Positions 18,608 through 26,713 of a DNA stretch of 56,927 bases are shown piece after piece. Position numbers and translations under genes: made by a program. The notes below the pieces were generated by a model. The model was not told the origin of the DNA, did no database searches, and worked only from the letters and a program-made list of their open reading frames with translations. The number at the start of each line of letters is the position of its first letter. Within the stretch, counting starts at the first letter, position 1. The stretch lies in contig JBLHXN010000010.1 of NCBI GenBank assembly GCA_047630355.1, positions 1 to 56,927 of the forward strand, in the 5' to 3' direction. The DNA comes from JANQUM01 sp047630355. GTDB lineage: Bacteria > Bacteroidota > Bacteroidia > Cytophagales > Spirosomataceae.

Positions 18608-19207
18608 ATGATTACATCAATTCTAATTGTACTTTTCGCCTATTTATGTGGTTCTATTTCGACTGCCGTTTGGTACGGACGAATCATTCACAGAGTTGAC
18701 ATTAGAAGCCACGGAAGCGGTAATGCTGGTGCCACAAATTCTTTGCGGGTTTTGGGCAAAAAAGCGGGAGTTGTCGTTCTCATCGTTGATTTCCTCAAAG
18801 GTTTACTACCCGTTTTGTTAGCCCGATACCTCGGTTTTGATGAACTGATTATTTTGTTAGCCGGATTCGCCGCAGTAATCGGTCACTTATTACCTATCTT
18901 TTCTAATTTTCAAGGTGGTAAAGGTGTGGCTACCTCTATGGGCGTAATAACAGGCATTTTCCCGATTGGAGCTCTGGCCTGTTTTGTAGTGTTTGCTATA
19001 GTGGTCGTATTGACTAAATACGTATCGTTAGGCTCTATTTTGGGAGCAATAGCGTTCCCCGTCGCCGTCGCCATTTCTCCAAAAGTAGATTCCCTCATTT
19101 TAGTTATCTTTGGCGTTTCTTTAGCTTTGCTTATTGCATATACTCACCGTAAAAATATCGAGCGTTTGCTTTCAGGAAATGAAAGTAAACTTGGCAAGAG
19201 CGTCTGA
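18608..19207 (+). CDS. plsY: Glycerol-3-phosphate acyltransferase PlsY
   Basis: PlsY is an inner-membrane enzyme that transfers the acyl group of acyl-phosphate to the sn-1 position of glycerol-3-phosphate, making lysophosphatidate for phospholipid synthesis. Three conserved motifs are visible: SHGSGNAGATNSLRVLG (motif 1), GHLLPIFSNFQGGKGVATSMG (motif 2, with GGKG) and the late AYTHRKNIERLLSGNE (motif 3). About five transmembrane helices and 199 residues are typical. I use ATG 18608 (MITSILIVLFAYLCG) instead of TTG 18596. The downstream FAD oxidoreductase starts 35 bp after its stop, so the two may be cotranscribed. Confidence 0.96.
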   Translation: MITSILIVLFAYLCGSISTAVWYGRIIHRVDIRSHGSGNAGATNSLRVLGKKAGVVVLIVDFLKGLLPVLLARYLGFDELIILLAGFAAVIGHLLPIFSNFQGGKGVATSMGVITGIFPIGALACFVVFAIVVVLTKYVSLGSILGAIAFPVAVAISPKVDSLILVIFGVSLALLIAYTHRKNIERLLSGNESKLGKSV

Positions 19208-19242
19208 ACAAACACATTTTGAGTACTCACTCACTTTCATAA

Positions 19243-20610
19243 ATGAATAATAAAATTACAATTATAGGTGGCGGAATGACCGGATTAACCTCCGCTTATC
19301 TCGCTGCAAAACAAGGAAAAGACGTGACAATTGTGGAAGGAAGCTCGCGAATCGGCGGGCTCTTAAACACATTTGAAATAAATGGCGGCAGGTTAGAGCA
19401 TTACTACCACCACTTCTTTACGCAGGATGCCGAGTTGCATTGGTTGCTAAATGAACTGGGAATCGCCGATAAAACATTTTACAAGAAGACGACGATGGGC
19501 GTCTTTCGGGATGGAAAAATCTACGATTTCAATGGTCCCGTTGACCTGTTGAAGTTTAAACCCGTCGGACTTATCGATAAGGTTAGATTTGGTCTGACAA
19601 GCCTTTATTTAGGAAAAGTAGCGGACTGGAAAACTCAGGAAAGCATTTCTACCTTAGATTGGTTTTACAAATGGGCGGGCAAGAGCATGACAGATGCCCT
19701 TTGGAAACCGATGTTAGATATTAAATTTGGCCCGTACGCTTCTAAAGTTCCGCTGACGTGGATGATCGGGCGATTGGCTCAACGCCTTAATTCCAGAAAA
19801 GGTGGGGATGAAAGCCTTGCTTACATCGAAGGTTCCTGGAAAACGCTACTTGATGCTATTGTGGCTAAACTACAAGAAATCGGCGTCAAAATACTTACAG
19901 AAGAGCCGTTAACAGAAGTTATCATCGAGGATAATAGACTTGCTGCAATCAAAACCACTAAACAAACCATTGAAGGTGGTCAGTTCTTATTGACGATTCC
20001 TTCAATTTACGCAACTAAAATAAAGGGAATTTCCGAAAGCCCCGCTTTGCGTAAAGCCGTCGGTGGCGAAGTTGAATACTTCGGAGCCGTGTGTACTATT
20101 CTCGAACTCAATCAAAAGTTCAGCGATATTTATTGGATGAACGTCGCCGATGAAGGCTTTCCTTTCGGAGGAATTATCGAACACACCAATTTTTTACCCA
20201 CGGAAAACTTTGGAGGTTCGCACGTAATGTACCTTTCCCGTTATTTCGCGATGAGTGAAAAACTTGCGGGAATGACCGAGGAAGAAATTAAAGCCGAGAT
20301 GATTCCACCGTTGAAAAAAATCAATCCGGCATTTGATGAATCGTGGATTAAAAGCGTTCAGGTGTTCAAAACCAATACTGCCGCTACGGTTTGTGACTTG
20401 AATTTCTCCGAAAAAGTGCCCCCTTGCAAAACAGGCGTAGAAAACTTTTTCTTGGCAAACATGGTACACATTTATCCAGACGAACGTAGCACAAACAACT
20501 CCATACGGGTTGCCGCTGAAGCTTGTCGGGCAATGGGAATCAACACCGACAATGTGCCGTACGGGGCTTCTCTTTCGGGTAAAATTGGATTTGGAAAGGC
20601 GTTAGTCTAA
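19243..20610 (+). CDS. FAD-dependent oxidoreductase (protoporphyrinogen oxidase/amine oxidase-like)
   Basis: The 455-residue flavoprotein begins with a Rossmann FAD-binding motif (ITIIGGGMTGLTSAYLAAKQ) and the following GGLLNTFEINGG loop, and it has a C-terminal region of the NAD(P)-binding amine-oxidase superfamily (FLANMVHIYPDERSTNNSIRVA). Such proteins include protoporphyrinogen oxidases, phytoene desaturases and UDP-sugar-related oxidoreductases; the Y-H-H-F (HYYHHFF) after the FAD loop and the DALWKPMLDIKFG stretch are typical of the HemY-like branch often encoded near polysaccharide genes. The substrate is not determined. It follows plsY closely and ends 1 bp before the convergent lgt gene. 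Confidence 0.85.
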   Translation: MNNKITIIGGGMTGLTSAYLAAKQGKDVTIVEGSSRIGGLLNTFEINGGRLEHYYHHFFTQDAELHWLLNELGIADKTFYKKTTMGVFRDGKIYDFNGPVDLLKFKPVGLIDKVRFGLTSLYLGKVADWKTQESISTLDWFYKWAGKSMTDALWKPMLDIKFGPYASKVPLTWMIGRLAQRLNSRKGGDESLAYIEGSWKTLLDAIVAKLQEIGVKILTEEPLTEVIIEDNRLAAIKTTKQTIEGGQFLLTIPSIYATKIKGISESPALRKAVGGEVEYFGAVCTILELNQKFSDIYWMNVADEGFPFGGIIEHTNFLPTENFGGSHVMYLSRYFAMSEKLAGMTEEEIKAEMIPPLKKINPAFDESWIKSVQVFKTNTAATVCDLNFSEKVPPCKTGVENFFLANMVHIYPDERSTNNSIRVAAEACRAMGINTDNVPYGASLSGKIGFGKALV

Positions 20611-20611
20611 A

Positions 20612-21439
20612 TCAACTTAACGAAATAGGTTCTTTACCTTTTTTCAACGCTCTAAAGAGCAAGAAAAGCCCAAACAAGACTAACGGAATACTCAGCCATT
20701 GACCCATGTTATACGACATGCCGTCTTCAAAGCTTACCTGATTTTCTTTCAAAAACTCAAAGAAAAACCGAAACCCGAAAACCCAAACGCAGAAAATGCC
20801 CGTCAATAAACCCCGAGGCGTGGCTGCCTTGTATTTTTCGTAAAGAAAAAAGAGGACGAAAAACAAGATTAGGCAAGAAATCGATTCGTACAGTTGCGAA
20901 GCATGACGAGGAATTTTGGCAAACTCATTGTTTTGCATGAAAACGAACGCCCACGGCACATCGGTTGGTTTTCCGACAATTTCGGAGTTCATCAAATTAC
21001 CAAAACGAATAAATGCTCCGCCCAAAGCGGCAGTTATCATCAGGCGATCAATCAACCATAAAAAATTATATTCACGATTACGGCGGGAGTAAATGAGTAA
21101 TCCTATGATTACGCCAAAAGCCGCTCCGTGACTCGCGAGGCCCATATATGGTGGAATCAACATATCCCACAAAAAAGCAAATGGAGCGTCAAAAAAGCGG
21201 TAACCTTCGTAAAAAACGTAGTGTCCAATCCGGGCACCCAGTACGATTGACAAAATCATTGTCAACAGCATAGAGTCCAAGTCCTTTTCGGGTTTGTTCT
21301 CAAACCTAAACACCCGGTCCATGATTTGATAACCGATCAAAAATCCGGCGGCGAAGCAGAGCCCGTACCAGCGTAACTCGAAGCTTCCAATTTTGATAAT
21401 GGTTGAATCTACATCCCAAATAATTGCGGATAATAACAT
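20612..21439 (-). CDS. lgt: Prolipoprotein diacylglyceryl transferase Lgt
   Basis: Lgt is an inner-membrane enzyme that attaches diacylglycerol from phosphatidylglycerol to the lipobox cysteine of prolipoproteins, the first step of lipoprotein maturation. Family features include the ELRWYGLCFAAGFLIGY segment, GARIGHYVFYEG, GLASHGAAFGVIIGL with the conserved HG, the Lgt signature GGAFIRFGNLMNSEIVGKP and PRHASQLYESIS. About seven transmembrane helices are present. I start at ATG 21439 (MLLSAIIWDVD) because the upstream 18 codons are not family-like. This gives 275 residues. Several lipoproteins in this window (the sortilin-like protein, the small lipoprotein at 32.9 kb and the lactonase) would be its clients. 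Confidence 0.95.
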   Translation of the reverse strand: MLLSAIIWDVDSTIIKIGSFELRWYGLCFAAGFLIGYQIMDRVFRFENKPEKDLDSMLLTMILSIVLGARIGHYVFYEGYRFFDAPFAFLWDMLIPPYMGLASHGAAFGVIIGLLIYSRRNREYNFLWLIDRLMITAALGGAFIRFGNLMNSEIVGKPTDVPWAFVFMQNNEFAKIPRHASQLYESISCLILFFVLFFLYEKYKAATPRGLLTGIFCVWVFGFRFFFEFLKENQVSFEDGMSYNMGQWLSIPLVLFGLFLLFRALKKGKEPISLS

Positions 21440-21558
21440 GAAAAGGCGGTTATTGAATGATGAACAAAGTGTAAAATTAGGGTTTATCTTCAAAACAAAC
21501 TAAACGGCTTGATTATCTTATCGGTAATTCTCACATTTACGGCACAAAAATAACGGCA

Positions 21559-22527
21559 ATGACATCAATAAATATTGGAATAATAGGTGGAGCGGGTTAT
21601 ACGGGAGGCGAATTATTACGCATTCTTATCAACCATCCAAACGCACACATTCAGTTTGTGAACTCGCAAAGTCAGGGAGGTAAATTTGTTTACGAAACGC
21701 ACAAAGACCTCCTCGGCGAAACGGCTTTAAAGTTTACAAAAGAACTGGGTTTTGCGGACACCGACGTTATATTCCTTTGTTCGGGTCACGGGCAATCAGT
21801 GAAATTTCTGGACGAAAATCCGGTTCCTGAAACTATTAAAATCATTGACCTCAGCACCGATTTCAGAGATGAATCAAACGGTTTCGTTTACGGACTTCCC
21901 GAACTACAACGAGATAAAATTACGGAAGCCACAAAAATTGCAAATCCCGGTTGCTTCGCGACGTGCATTCAGTTAGGAATTTTACCACTCGCCGAAGCTG
22001 GATTATTAACCGATGATGTTCACGTAAGTGCCATCACGGGTTCTACGGGTGCCGGACAAGCTCTAAGTTCGACCACGCATTTTAGCTGGCGGAACAACAA
22101 CATGTCGGTTTATAAAGCTTTTACACATCAGCATTTGAAAGAAATAACGCAGAGTTTGAAATCGCTACAAAACAATTTTGACTCAGCAATTAATTTCATT
22201 CCGTACCGAGGGAATTTTCCTCGCGGAATTATCGCGAATTCATACACCAAATTTTCGGGTACGCTGGCGGAAGCCGTCGTGATGTACGAAAGCTTTTACC
22301 TTAACCACCCGTTCACGCACGTCACTACGTCGGAGATTGATTTGAAGCAAGTGGTAAACACAAATAAGTGCCTGATTCAACTTCAAAAGCACGGCGATAA
22401 TTTATTAATGACAACCGTTATAGACAACCTTGTAAAAGGTGCATCCGGACACGCCGTACAAAACATGAACCTCACTTTTGGTTTGGAAGAAACGACGGGA
22501 CTGAAATTGAAAACGGTGGGGTTTTGA
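21559..22527 (+). CDS. argC: N-acetyl-gamma-glutamyl-phosphate reductase ArgC
   Basis: ArgC reduces N-acyl-gamma-glutamyl phosphate to the semialdehyde with NADPH in arginine biosynthesis; many Bacteroidota use N-succinyl intermediates. The NADP loop GIIGGAGYTGGELLRILINHP is at the N-terminus, and the catalytic cysteine is Cys132 in ANPGCFATC. Further family stretches are ITGSTGAGQALSSTTHF and VKGASGHAVQNMNLTFG near the end. The 322 residues are normal for the short bacterial form. It is divergent from lgt. Unusually, the rest of the arginine cluster is not next to it: the ArgD-like aminotransferase lies 26 kb away at 48.9 kb. Confidence 0.96.
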   Translation: MTSINIGIIGGAGYTGGELLRILINHPNAHIQFVNSQSQGGKFVYETHKDLLGETALKFTKELGFADTDVIFLCSGHGQSVKFLDENPVPETIKIIDLSTDFRDESNGFVYGLPELQRDKITEATKIANPGCFATCIQLGILPLAEAGLLTDDVHVSAITGSTGAGQALSSTTHFSWRNNNMSVYKAFTHQHLKEITQSLKSLQNNFDSAINFIPYRGNFPRGIIANSYTKFSGTLAEAVVMYESFYLNHPFTHVTTSEIDLKQVVNTNKCLIQLQKHGDNLLMTTVIDNLVKGASGHAVQNMNLTFGLEETTGLKLKTVGF

Positions 22528-22579
22528 ACCCAAAAATCCGGCCTTCCCAACCGTGCGTACCCACTCATGCAGAATCTGG

Positions 22580-23008
22580 TCATAACTTATAAATGATAAA
22601 CCCAACGGTAATGTACAAAGCTGAGTAAAAAGGATAGATCGAATAAGACGCAAAAGCTTTCAGAGTATCAACAAAACGCCATGTTCCCTCAGCAGATTGA
22701 TTAACCGTAAAAAGGTCTGTACGTGTAAGTTTTTCCATTTGCCAAGACTCAACTGTTTTGCCATACTCTTTTCTAAAATGCTCTTCAAGTGAAAGGTAAT
22801 AGGCATCAAGAAATAGAAAGAGCGTAGTTGGTACAAAAGCTAAATAGAGCATATCCTTGGTATTTTCGTTCTGCCCGAATGCCAAAGCCAACAATGCCGT
22901 TACAAGCGTAATGCAGTAATTCTTGCACGATGCACTATTTGCCGCCATCCGGCTGATGATACTTTGGAGTATGTCGAGGTGTTTGTGGAGGTGTTGGTCC
23001 ATGGTCAT
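22580..23008 (-). CDS. Small membrane protein coupled to the Roc-COR-TIR gene
   Basis: The 142-residue protein begins with an amphipathic helix (HLHKHLDILQSIISRMAANS) and has three predicted membrane segments at about 30-45, 53-73 and 121-141, with a charged cytoplasmic loop of about 45 residues between the last two. I do not recognise a named family with certainty. Its form recalls small unnamed membrane proteins found beside TIR-domain genes. Its ATG overlaps the stop codon of the Roc-COR-TIR gene by 4 bp (ATGA), which indicates cotranscription and translational coupling, hence matched amounts of the two products. A role as membrane anchor, pore or regulator of the TIR protein is inference. 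Confidence 0.75.
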   Translation of the reverse strand: MTMDQHLHKHLDILQSIISRMAANSASCKNYCITLVTALLALAFGQNENTKDMLYLAFVPTTLFLFLDAYYLSLEEHFRKEYGKTVESWQMEKLTRTDLFTVNQSAEGTWRFVDTLKAFASYSIYPFYSALYITVGFIIYKL

Positions 23009-26004
23009 TTTCTAATTTGACTTTGAATTGTTTTCTTTAATTTATTTATAAAGATAACGTCCTTGTCACCATTGGAGCGATACTTCCCTCCTTCATAATG
23101 CAGTAATTCAGCAAGTGAAATCAGGTGTGTTTCTTTACTCATGATTCCATAGTCACCGCCTAATGACTTAAAAAACTGGGTTGAAGATAGGTTTTCAAAC
23201 TCTTCCAAATCAGATATTTCACACGGTCGTAATAAGAAGGGGAAAAACCTAAATCCGGATTTTTCATCTGCAGCCTTTTTTACGAATTTAGCCAATTCCA
23301 CTTTTTGGATAAATTCCGAAGCCAAAAATCTATTACTTACCGCCAATAGTGCATAATCACAGATCCTTATTGCTGCCTCAATCTCCTTACGCCAATTTTC
23401 ACCTATCGGAATATTTTTGTCTGTCCAAATTTCCCATTTGTCCTTTGTAGCGGGAATCAATTCATTCAAAAAATGTTCAAAAAACTCTTTGTCCGCATTA
23501 GCATAAGAAATGAAAAATTTAGGTTTGTCACTCATGCGATTTACTTGTATATCTTTGCTCATTTGTTGCCACTCTTCTCTATTGTAACTTTCATCTGGAG
23601 TCTTTAAATTAGTATAAATTTCTTTGGCTTGAGTGAGTTTCTTTAGGCTATCCAACTCTTTTCTAATTTCCTCCAAAACACCTTTTTCAATTGTTTCATC
23701 TCCACCTTTTACAAAGAGATTGACCGTTTTTGATTTTAAATCAGTATGAAAAAGCACATCCACTTCCTTGTATTTAAATTCTGCAAAGTTTCGTGAAATA
23801 TCACCTTCACTATTTGCAAACTTCATCAGTACAATAAGTAGTTTATCGAAAATAGTTTGATGCCAAAACGGATACGAAATACTTAACTGCAAATTGTAGC
23901 TTGATTTAAAACTCTCTGGACGAATCTGGTTTTTATAGGGCAAAAATTGAGGGATAATAAAAGTTGCCTCCTTAAAATCTCCCCACCATTTGTTTTCAGG
24001 ATGCTGTTTAAATAAGATTTGACATTTTTCCATGAATCCAATCAAGAATTCTATTTCTTTGTCAATACAACCGTGCCATTTATCTGTTAAATCGATCCAA
24101 TGTAAATAAGCCTTGAAATTTCCCTTTAATAGAGCATAAATTGGTTCAAGTAATTTAGCTTGATTCAATATTATTTCGTCTTCCCAGCATCCTTCATTGT
24201 AAAATATAACTCCGGTATTATGAAGATAAGATAGCAGTGTTTTTTCACCTCCTTCAGATATTCCTTGTTGTCCGCAAATGTGTAAATAATCCGTCCACGA
24301 AATTCTATCTTCGTCGCTTTTTTTTTCAAGTTCTTTAGCCACATTATACCAAGTAAGAGGGATATCTTCCTTGGTGACTTCATTTTTGATTTTCTCCGCT
24401 GTTCTCAAAATTTTATCCTCTACTTCTTTCAAATCCACAACACTTGCTGTTTTTAGATTTATAGCTTCAAGTTCAGCAATTTTAATTCCTTTCTGCTCAT
24501 ATTCATTTCTATTTGTTGCACTTAATTCGTCTAAATCATGCCGTAATTGCTGATTAAATAAGTTCTGTAATGTAATAATGTGGCTATGAGGTGACATATC
24601 TGCGATGTAATCTATCCAATACCCCAAAAGTTGATTTTGATCTTTTGTACAAGGTCTTTCAGTAGCCCATACAGCAACGTAAACTGTTCGTTCTGTCATA
24701 AATAGCCGGTGCATGGGATGGTAAACTTCCTGACCTGCAAAATCCCACACGTTAAACTCATATGATTCGTCATACGGGTGTTTCCATTTACCAATTACGA
24801 TACCATGAGTTCGATCGCTTTCTTCAATTTTAATAAACTCTTTTTGGTCTAGCCACTCCCATAAGGTGGTTTTGCCAGCACAACCATTTCCGATAAGAAT
24901 GACCTTAAAAATATTTTTTTCACTCACACCCTTTTCCTCTTCTTCAAGGTAATCTAAAATCTCTTTTGGTCTACAATAGTCAATAATATGCTCTGGAATG
25001 CCTGTTGCGTTATCATGCATATCGAACAACTCAATATTTATGCAATTTGACAAAACCGTTTGTATTAATTTCTTATCAACTAAGCTGTTATCTTGAATTT
25101 GCAGATTTACCAAACTCGGCAACACGCCCAAGTCAATTTTCGAAAGTGCATTATTTGAGATATTTAAGTCATTCAAACATGGAAATAGACCTGAAAGGTT
25201 AAAAGATGCTACTTTGTTATTACTGACTTCAATTGAATGAAGCGACTGAAAGTTACCAATCAAGCAAAACTCTTCGAGTAAGTTATCATTCAAGTCAAGC
25301 GTCGTCAGACTTTTAGAATCTTTTGGAAAAGTAACTTGACTTAACGCATTATGCGTTAAGTCAACGAGTTCAATAGTTGGAAACTTCTCCAAGGATATTT
25401 CCTCAATAACATTAGTCTGTGCGTACAAGTAAGCTAATGCAGGTGCAACTGGTAGCTTTAAGTCAAATATTTCATTCTGCGAAAAATTCAAGTAGCGAAG
25501 CGAGGGCATATTTTCTCGCAAGTGCAAAGAAGTAACCGCGTTATTAATTATCTCAATAATCTTGATCTTCGGAAAGTCTCCGTTTAATATAACGTCCGTA
25601 AGTGATTTACAACCTGAAACCCGTAACTCCTCCAAATGACTATTTTCAGAACTAATATGAATTTTACTAATACGCTGACTGTCATGAAGAAGCAGAAACG
25701 AGAGTTGATCGAAGTTTCTAAAATCAATTTCCCTCATCGGTGTCCCACTCGAATAAAGCACCTGTAAATCAGTTGCTTCGCTAAGACCCTTTTCGATTGC
25801 TCGCCATTCTTCGTCTTCAAACTTGTGTCCACTAATATGCAACCCTACAAGCTTACCGTCTTCTAAAAAATAACGCAAATCAGGCGACTGAATATCTACA
25901 TCAATATCCTGCTTTTCAACTGGAGAAACAGTAACTTTTAAGCTACCGAGTTTTTCAGCTTTGGTAAATTTTTTGCTTTTAAGAAAAGTAATAAAGTCTT
26001 CCAT
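23005..26004 (-). CDS. LRR-Roc-COR-TIR protein (Roco family with C-terminal TIR)
   Basis: The 999-residue cytoplasmic protein has about ten to twelve irregular leucine-rich repeats (75-335, e.g. LTTLDLNDNLLEEF). A Roc GTPase follows, with P-loop GNGCAGKTT at 372-380 and switch II DFAGQEVYHP at 421-430, then a COR-like dimerisation region (about 550-800). A C-terminal TIR domain starts at about 828 (KPKFFISYANADKEFF) and includes WTDKNIPIGENW and SNRFLASEFIQKVELAKF. Glu903 of KVEL stands at the catalytic glutamate position of NAD-cleaving TIR domains. The G4 motif is poor: TLQNLFNQ at 478-485 lacks the usual Lys/Asp. Bacterial TIR proteins commonly act as NADase effectors in phage defence, with the repeats as sensor; that role here is inference. 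It looks AT-richer than argC, suggesting acquisition. Confidence 0.9.
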   Translation of the reverse strand: MEDFITFLKSKKFTKAEKLGSLKVTVSPVEKQDIDVDIQSPDLRYFLEDGKLVGLHISGHKFEDEEWRAIEKGLSEATDLQVLYSSGTPMREIDFRNFDQLSFLLLHDSQRISKIHISSENSHLEELRVSGCKSLTDVILNGDFPKIKIIEIINNAVTSLHLRENMPSLRYLNFSQNEIFDLKLPVAPALAYLYAQTNVIEEISLEKFPTIELVDLTHNALSQVTFPKDSKSLTTLDLNDNLLEEFCLIGNFQSLHSIEVSNNKVASFNLSGLFPCLNDLNISNNALSKIDLGVLPSLVNLQIQDNSLVDKKLIQTVLSNCINIELFDMHDNATGIPEHIIDYCRPKEILDYLEEEEKGVSEKNIFKVILIGNGCAGKTTLWEWLDQKEFIKIEESDRTHGIVIGKWKHPYDESYEFNVWDFAGQEVYHPMHRLFMTERTVYVAVWATERPCTKDQNQLLGYWIDYIADMSPHSHIITLQNLFNQQLRHDLDELSATNRNEYEQKGIKIAELEAINLKTASVVDLKEVEDKILRTAEKIKNEVTKEDIPLTWYNVAKELEKKSDEDRISWTDYLHICGQQGISEGGEKTLLSYLHNTGVIFYNEGCWEDEIILNQAKLLEPIYALLKGNFKAYLHWIDLTDKWHGCIDKEIEFLIGFMEKCQILFKQHPENKWWGDFKEATFIIPQFLPYKNQIRPESFKSSYNLQLSISYPFWHQTIFDKLLIVLMKFANSEGDISRNFAEFKYKEVDVLFHTDLKSKTVNLFVKGGDETIEKGVLEEIRKELDSLKKLTQAKEIYTNLKTPDESYNREEWQQMSKDIQVNRMSDKPKFFISYANADKEFFEHFLNELIPATKDKWEIWTDKNIPIGENWRKEIEAAIRICDYALLAVSNRFLASEFIQKVELAKFVKKAADEKSGFRFFPFLLRPCEISDLEEFENLSSTQFFKSLGGDYGIMSKETHLISLAELLHYEGGKYRSNGDKDVIFINKLKKTIQSQIRK

Positions 26005-26200
26005 AGATAGTTAAAAATACCTTCGGCTGCCTTTTCGCGGGTTGCTACTCACACAAACGAGGGTGGGGTTTAAATTTTCTTCATTGTCAGGATTAGGATT
26101 CGTAGGATTTTGGGATCGTAAGATTATTCGCTTTATCTCTTCATGCTAATTTTTTCTCCCGAAAAGGCATCCTAAAATCTGTTCATCCTGTAATCCTAAT
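26005..26200. repeat. AGGATT-rich repeat flanking the GxxExxY gene
   Basis: The spacer contains several direct and interrupted AGGATT units (around 26090-26130) and the complementary ATCCTAAAATCTGTTCATCC type at about 26169-26200, which runs into the end of the GxxExxY gene. AGGATT-type sequence of this kind often surrounds GxxExxY genes in Bacteroidota, as far as I recall. Together the units make a loose inverted repeat. Confidence 0.5.
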
Positions 26201-26584
26201 TCAGACGTTTTCGGGGTGGTTGAGGTTATACACCCGTTTAAATTCGAGGCTTCTCGCTCCGAAATTTATCAATAAACCTATCGGCAAATTGTAAGCTTGA
26301 CAGTAGTTCATGGCTTGTGCCAAATGAACGTCTTCTAATTTAATGACAGCTTTAAGCTCAACCATAATACATTCTTCCACAAAGAAATCAACTCTACGAG
26401 TACCAATTTCTACCCCTTCATAATAGATGTGCATGGTCATCTCTCGTTGAAAAAGTAGCCCTTGATTGGTCATTTCTATGGCGAGGGCTCGTTGATAAAT
26501 TAACTCCTGAAAGCCATTTCCTAAAGCAGAATGAACTTTCATGGCACAACCTATTATCTTGTGTGTTAAATCTTGATGTTTCAT
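26201..26584 (-). CDS. GxxExxY protein (PD-(D/E)XK-like small protein)
   Basis: The 127-residue protein carries the motif that names the family, GFQELIY, near residues 24-30, preceded by IIGCAMKVHSALGNG. A later RRVDFFVEECIMVELKAV has the D...E-x-K spacing of the PD-(D/E)XK nuclease fold, to which this family (PF13366) is assigned. The biological role is unknown. In Bacteroidota these genes are scattered in many copies, often inside repeats and within or beside other genes, which fits the AGGATT repeats around this one. It lies between the lectin-fold gene (129 bp upstream) and the Roc-COR-TIR gene (196 bp downstream), all on the minus strand. It may be a selfish insertion rather than part of that system. 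Confidence 0.88.
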   Translation of the reverse strand: MKHQDLTHKIIGCAMKVHSALGNGFQELIYQRALAIEMTNQGLLFQREMTMHIYYEGVEIGTRRVDFFVEECIMVELKAVIKLEDVHLAQAMNYCQAYNLPIGLLINFGARSLEFKRVYNLNHPENV

Positions 26585-26713
26585 TCGCTTATTTCTTTAA
26601 GGGGCAACTACACATTTAGGGCGAGGCATTTATGATTTCAAAAAAATATCGGCTACGCCGAAATGATAATACTCCATCTGTTCTGCTTTCCCTCACCCTT
26701 CGGGAAGCTACAT

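Noticed and set aside
26585..26713. Possible DGR template repeat or avd gene beside the lectin gene
   Set aside because: Read on both strands; no A-rich copy of the variable segment and no helical Avd-like frame is present. The spacer at 27497-27752 was also checked and holds only the REP cluster and terminator.
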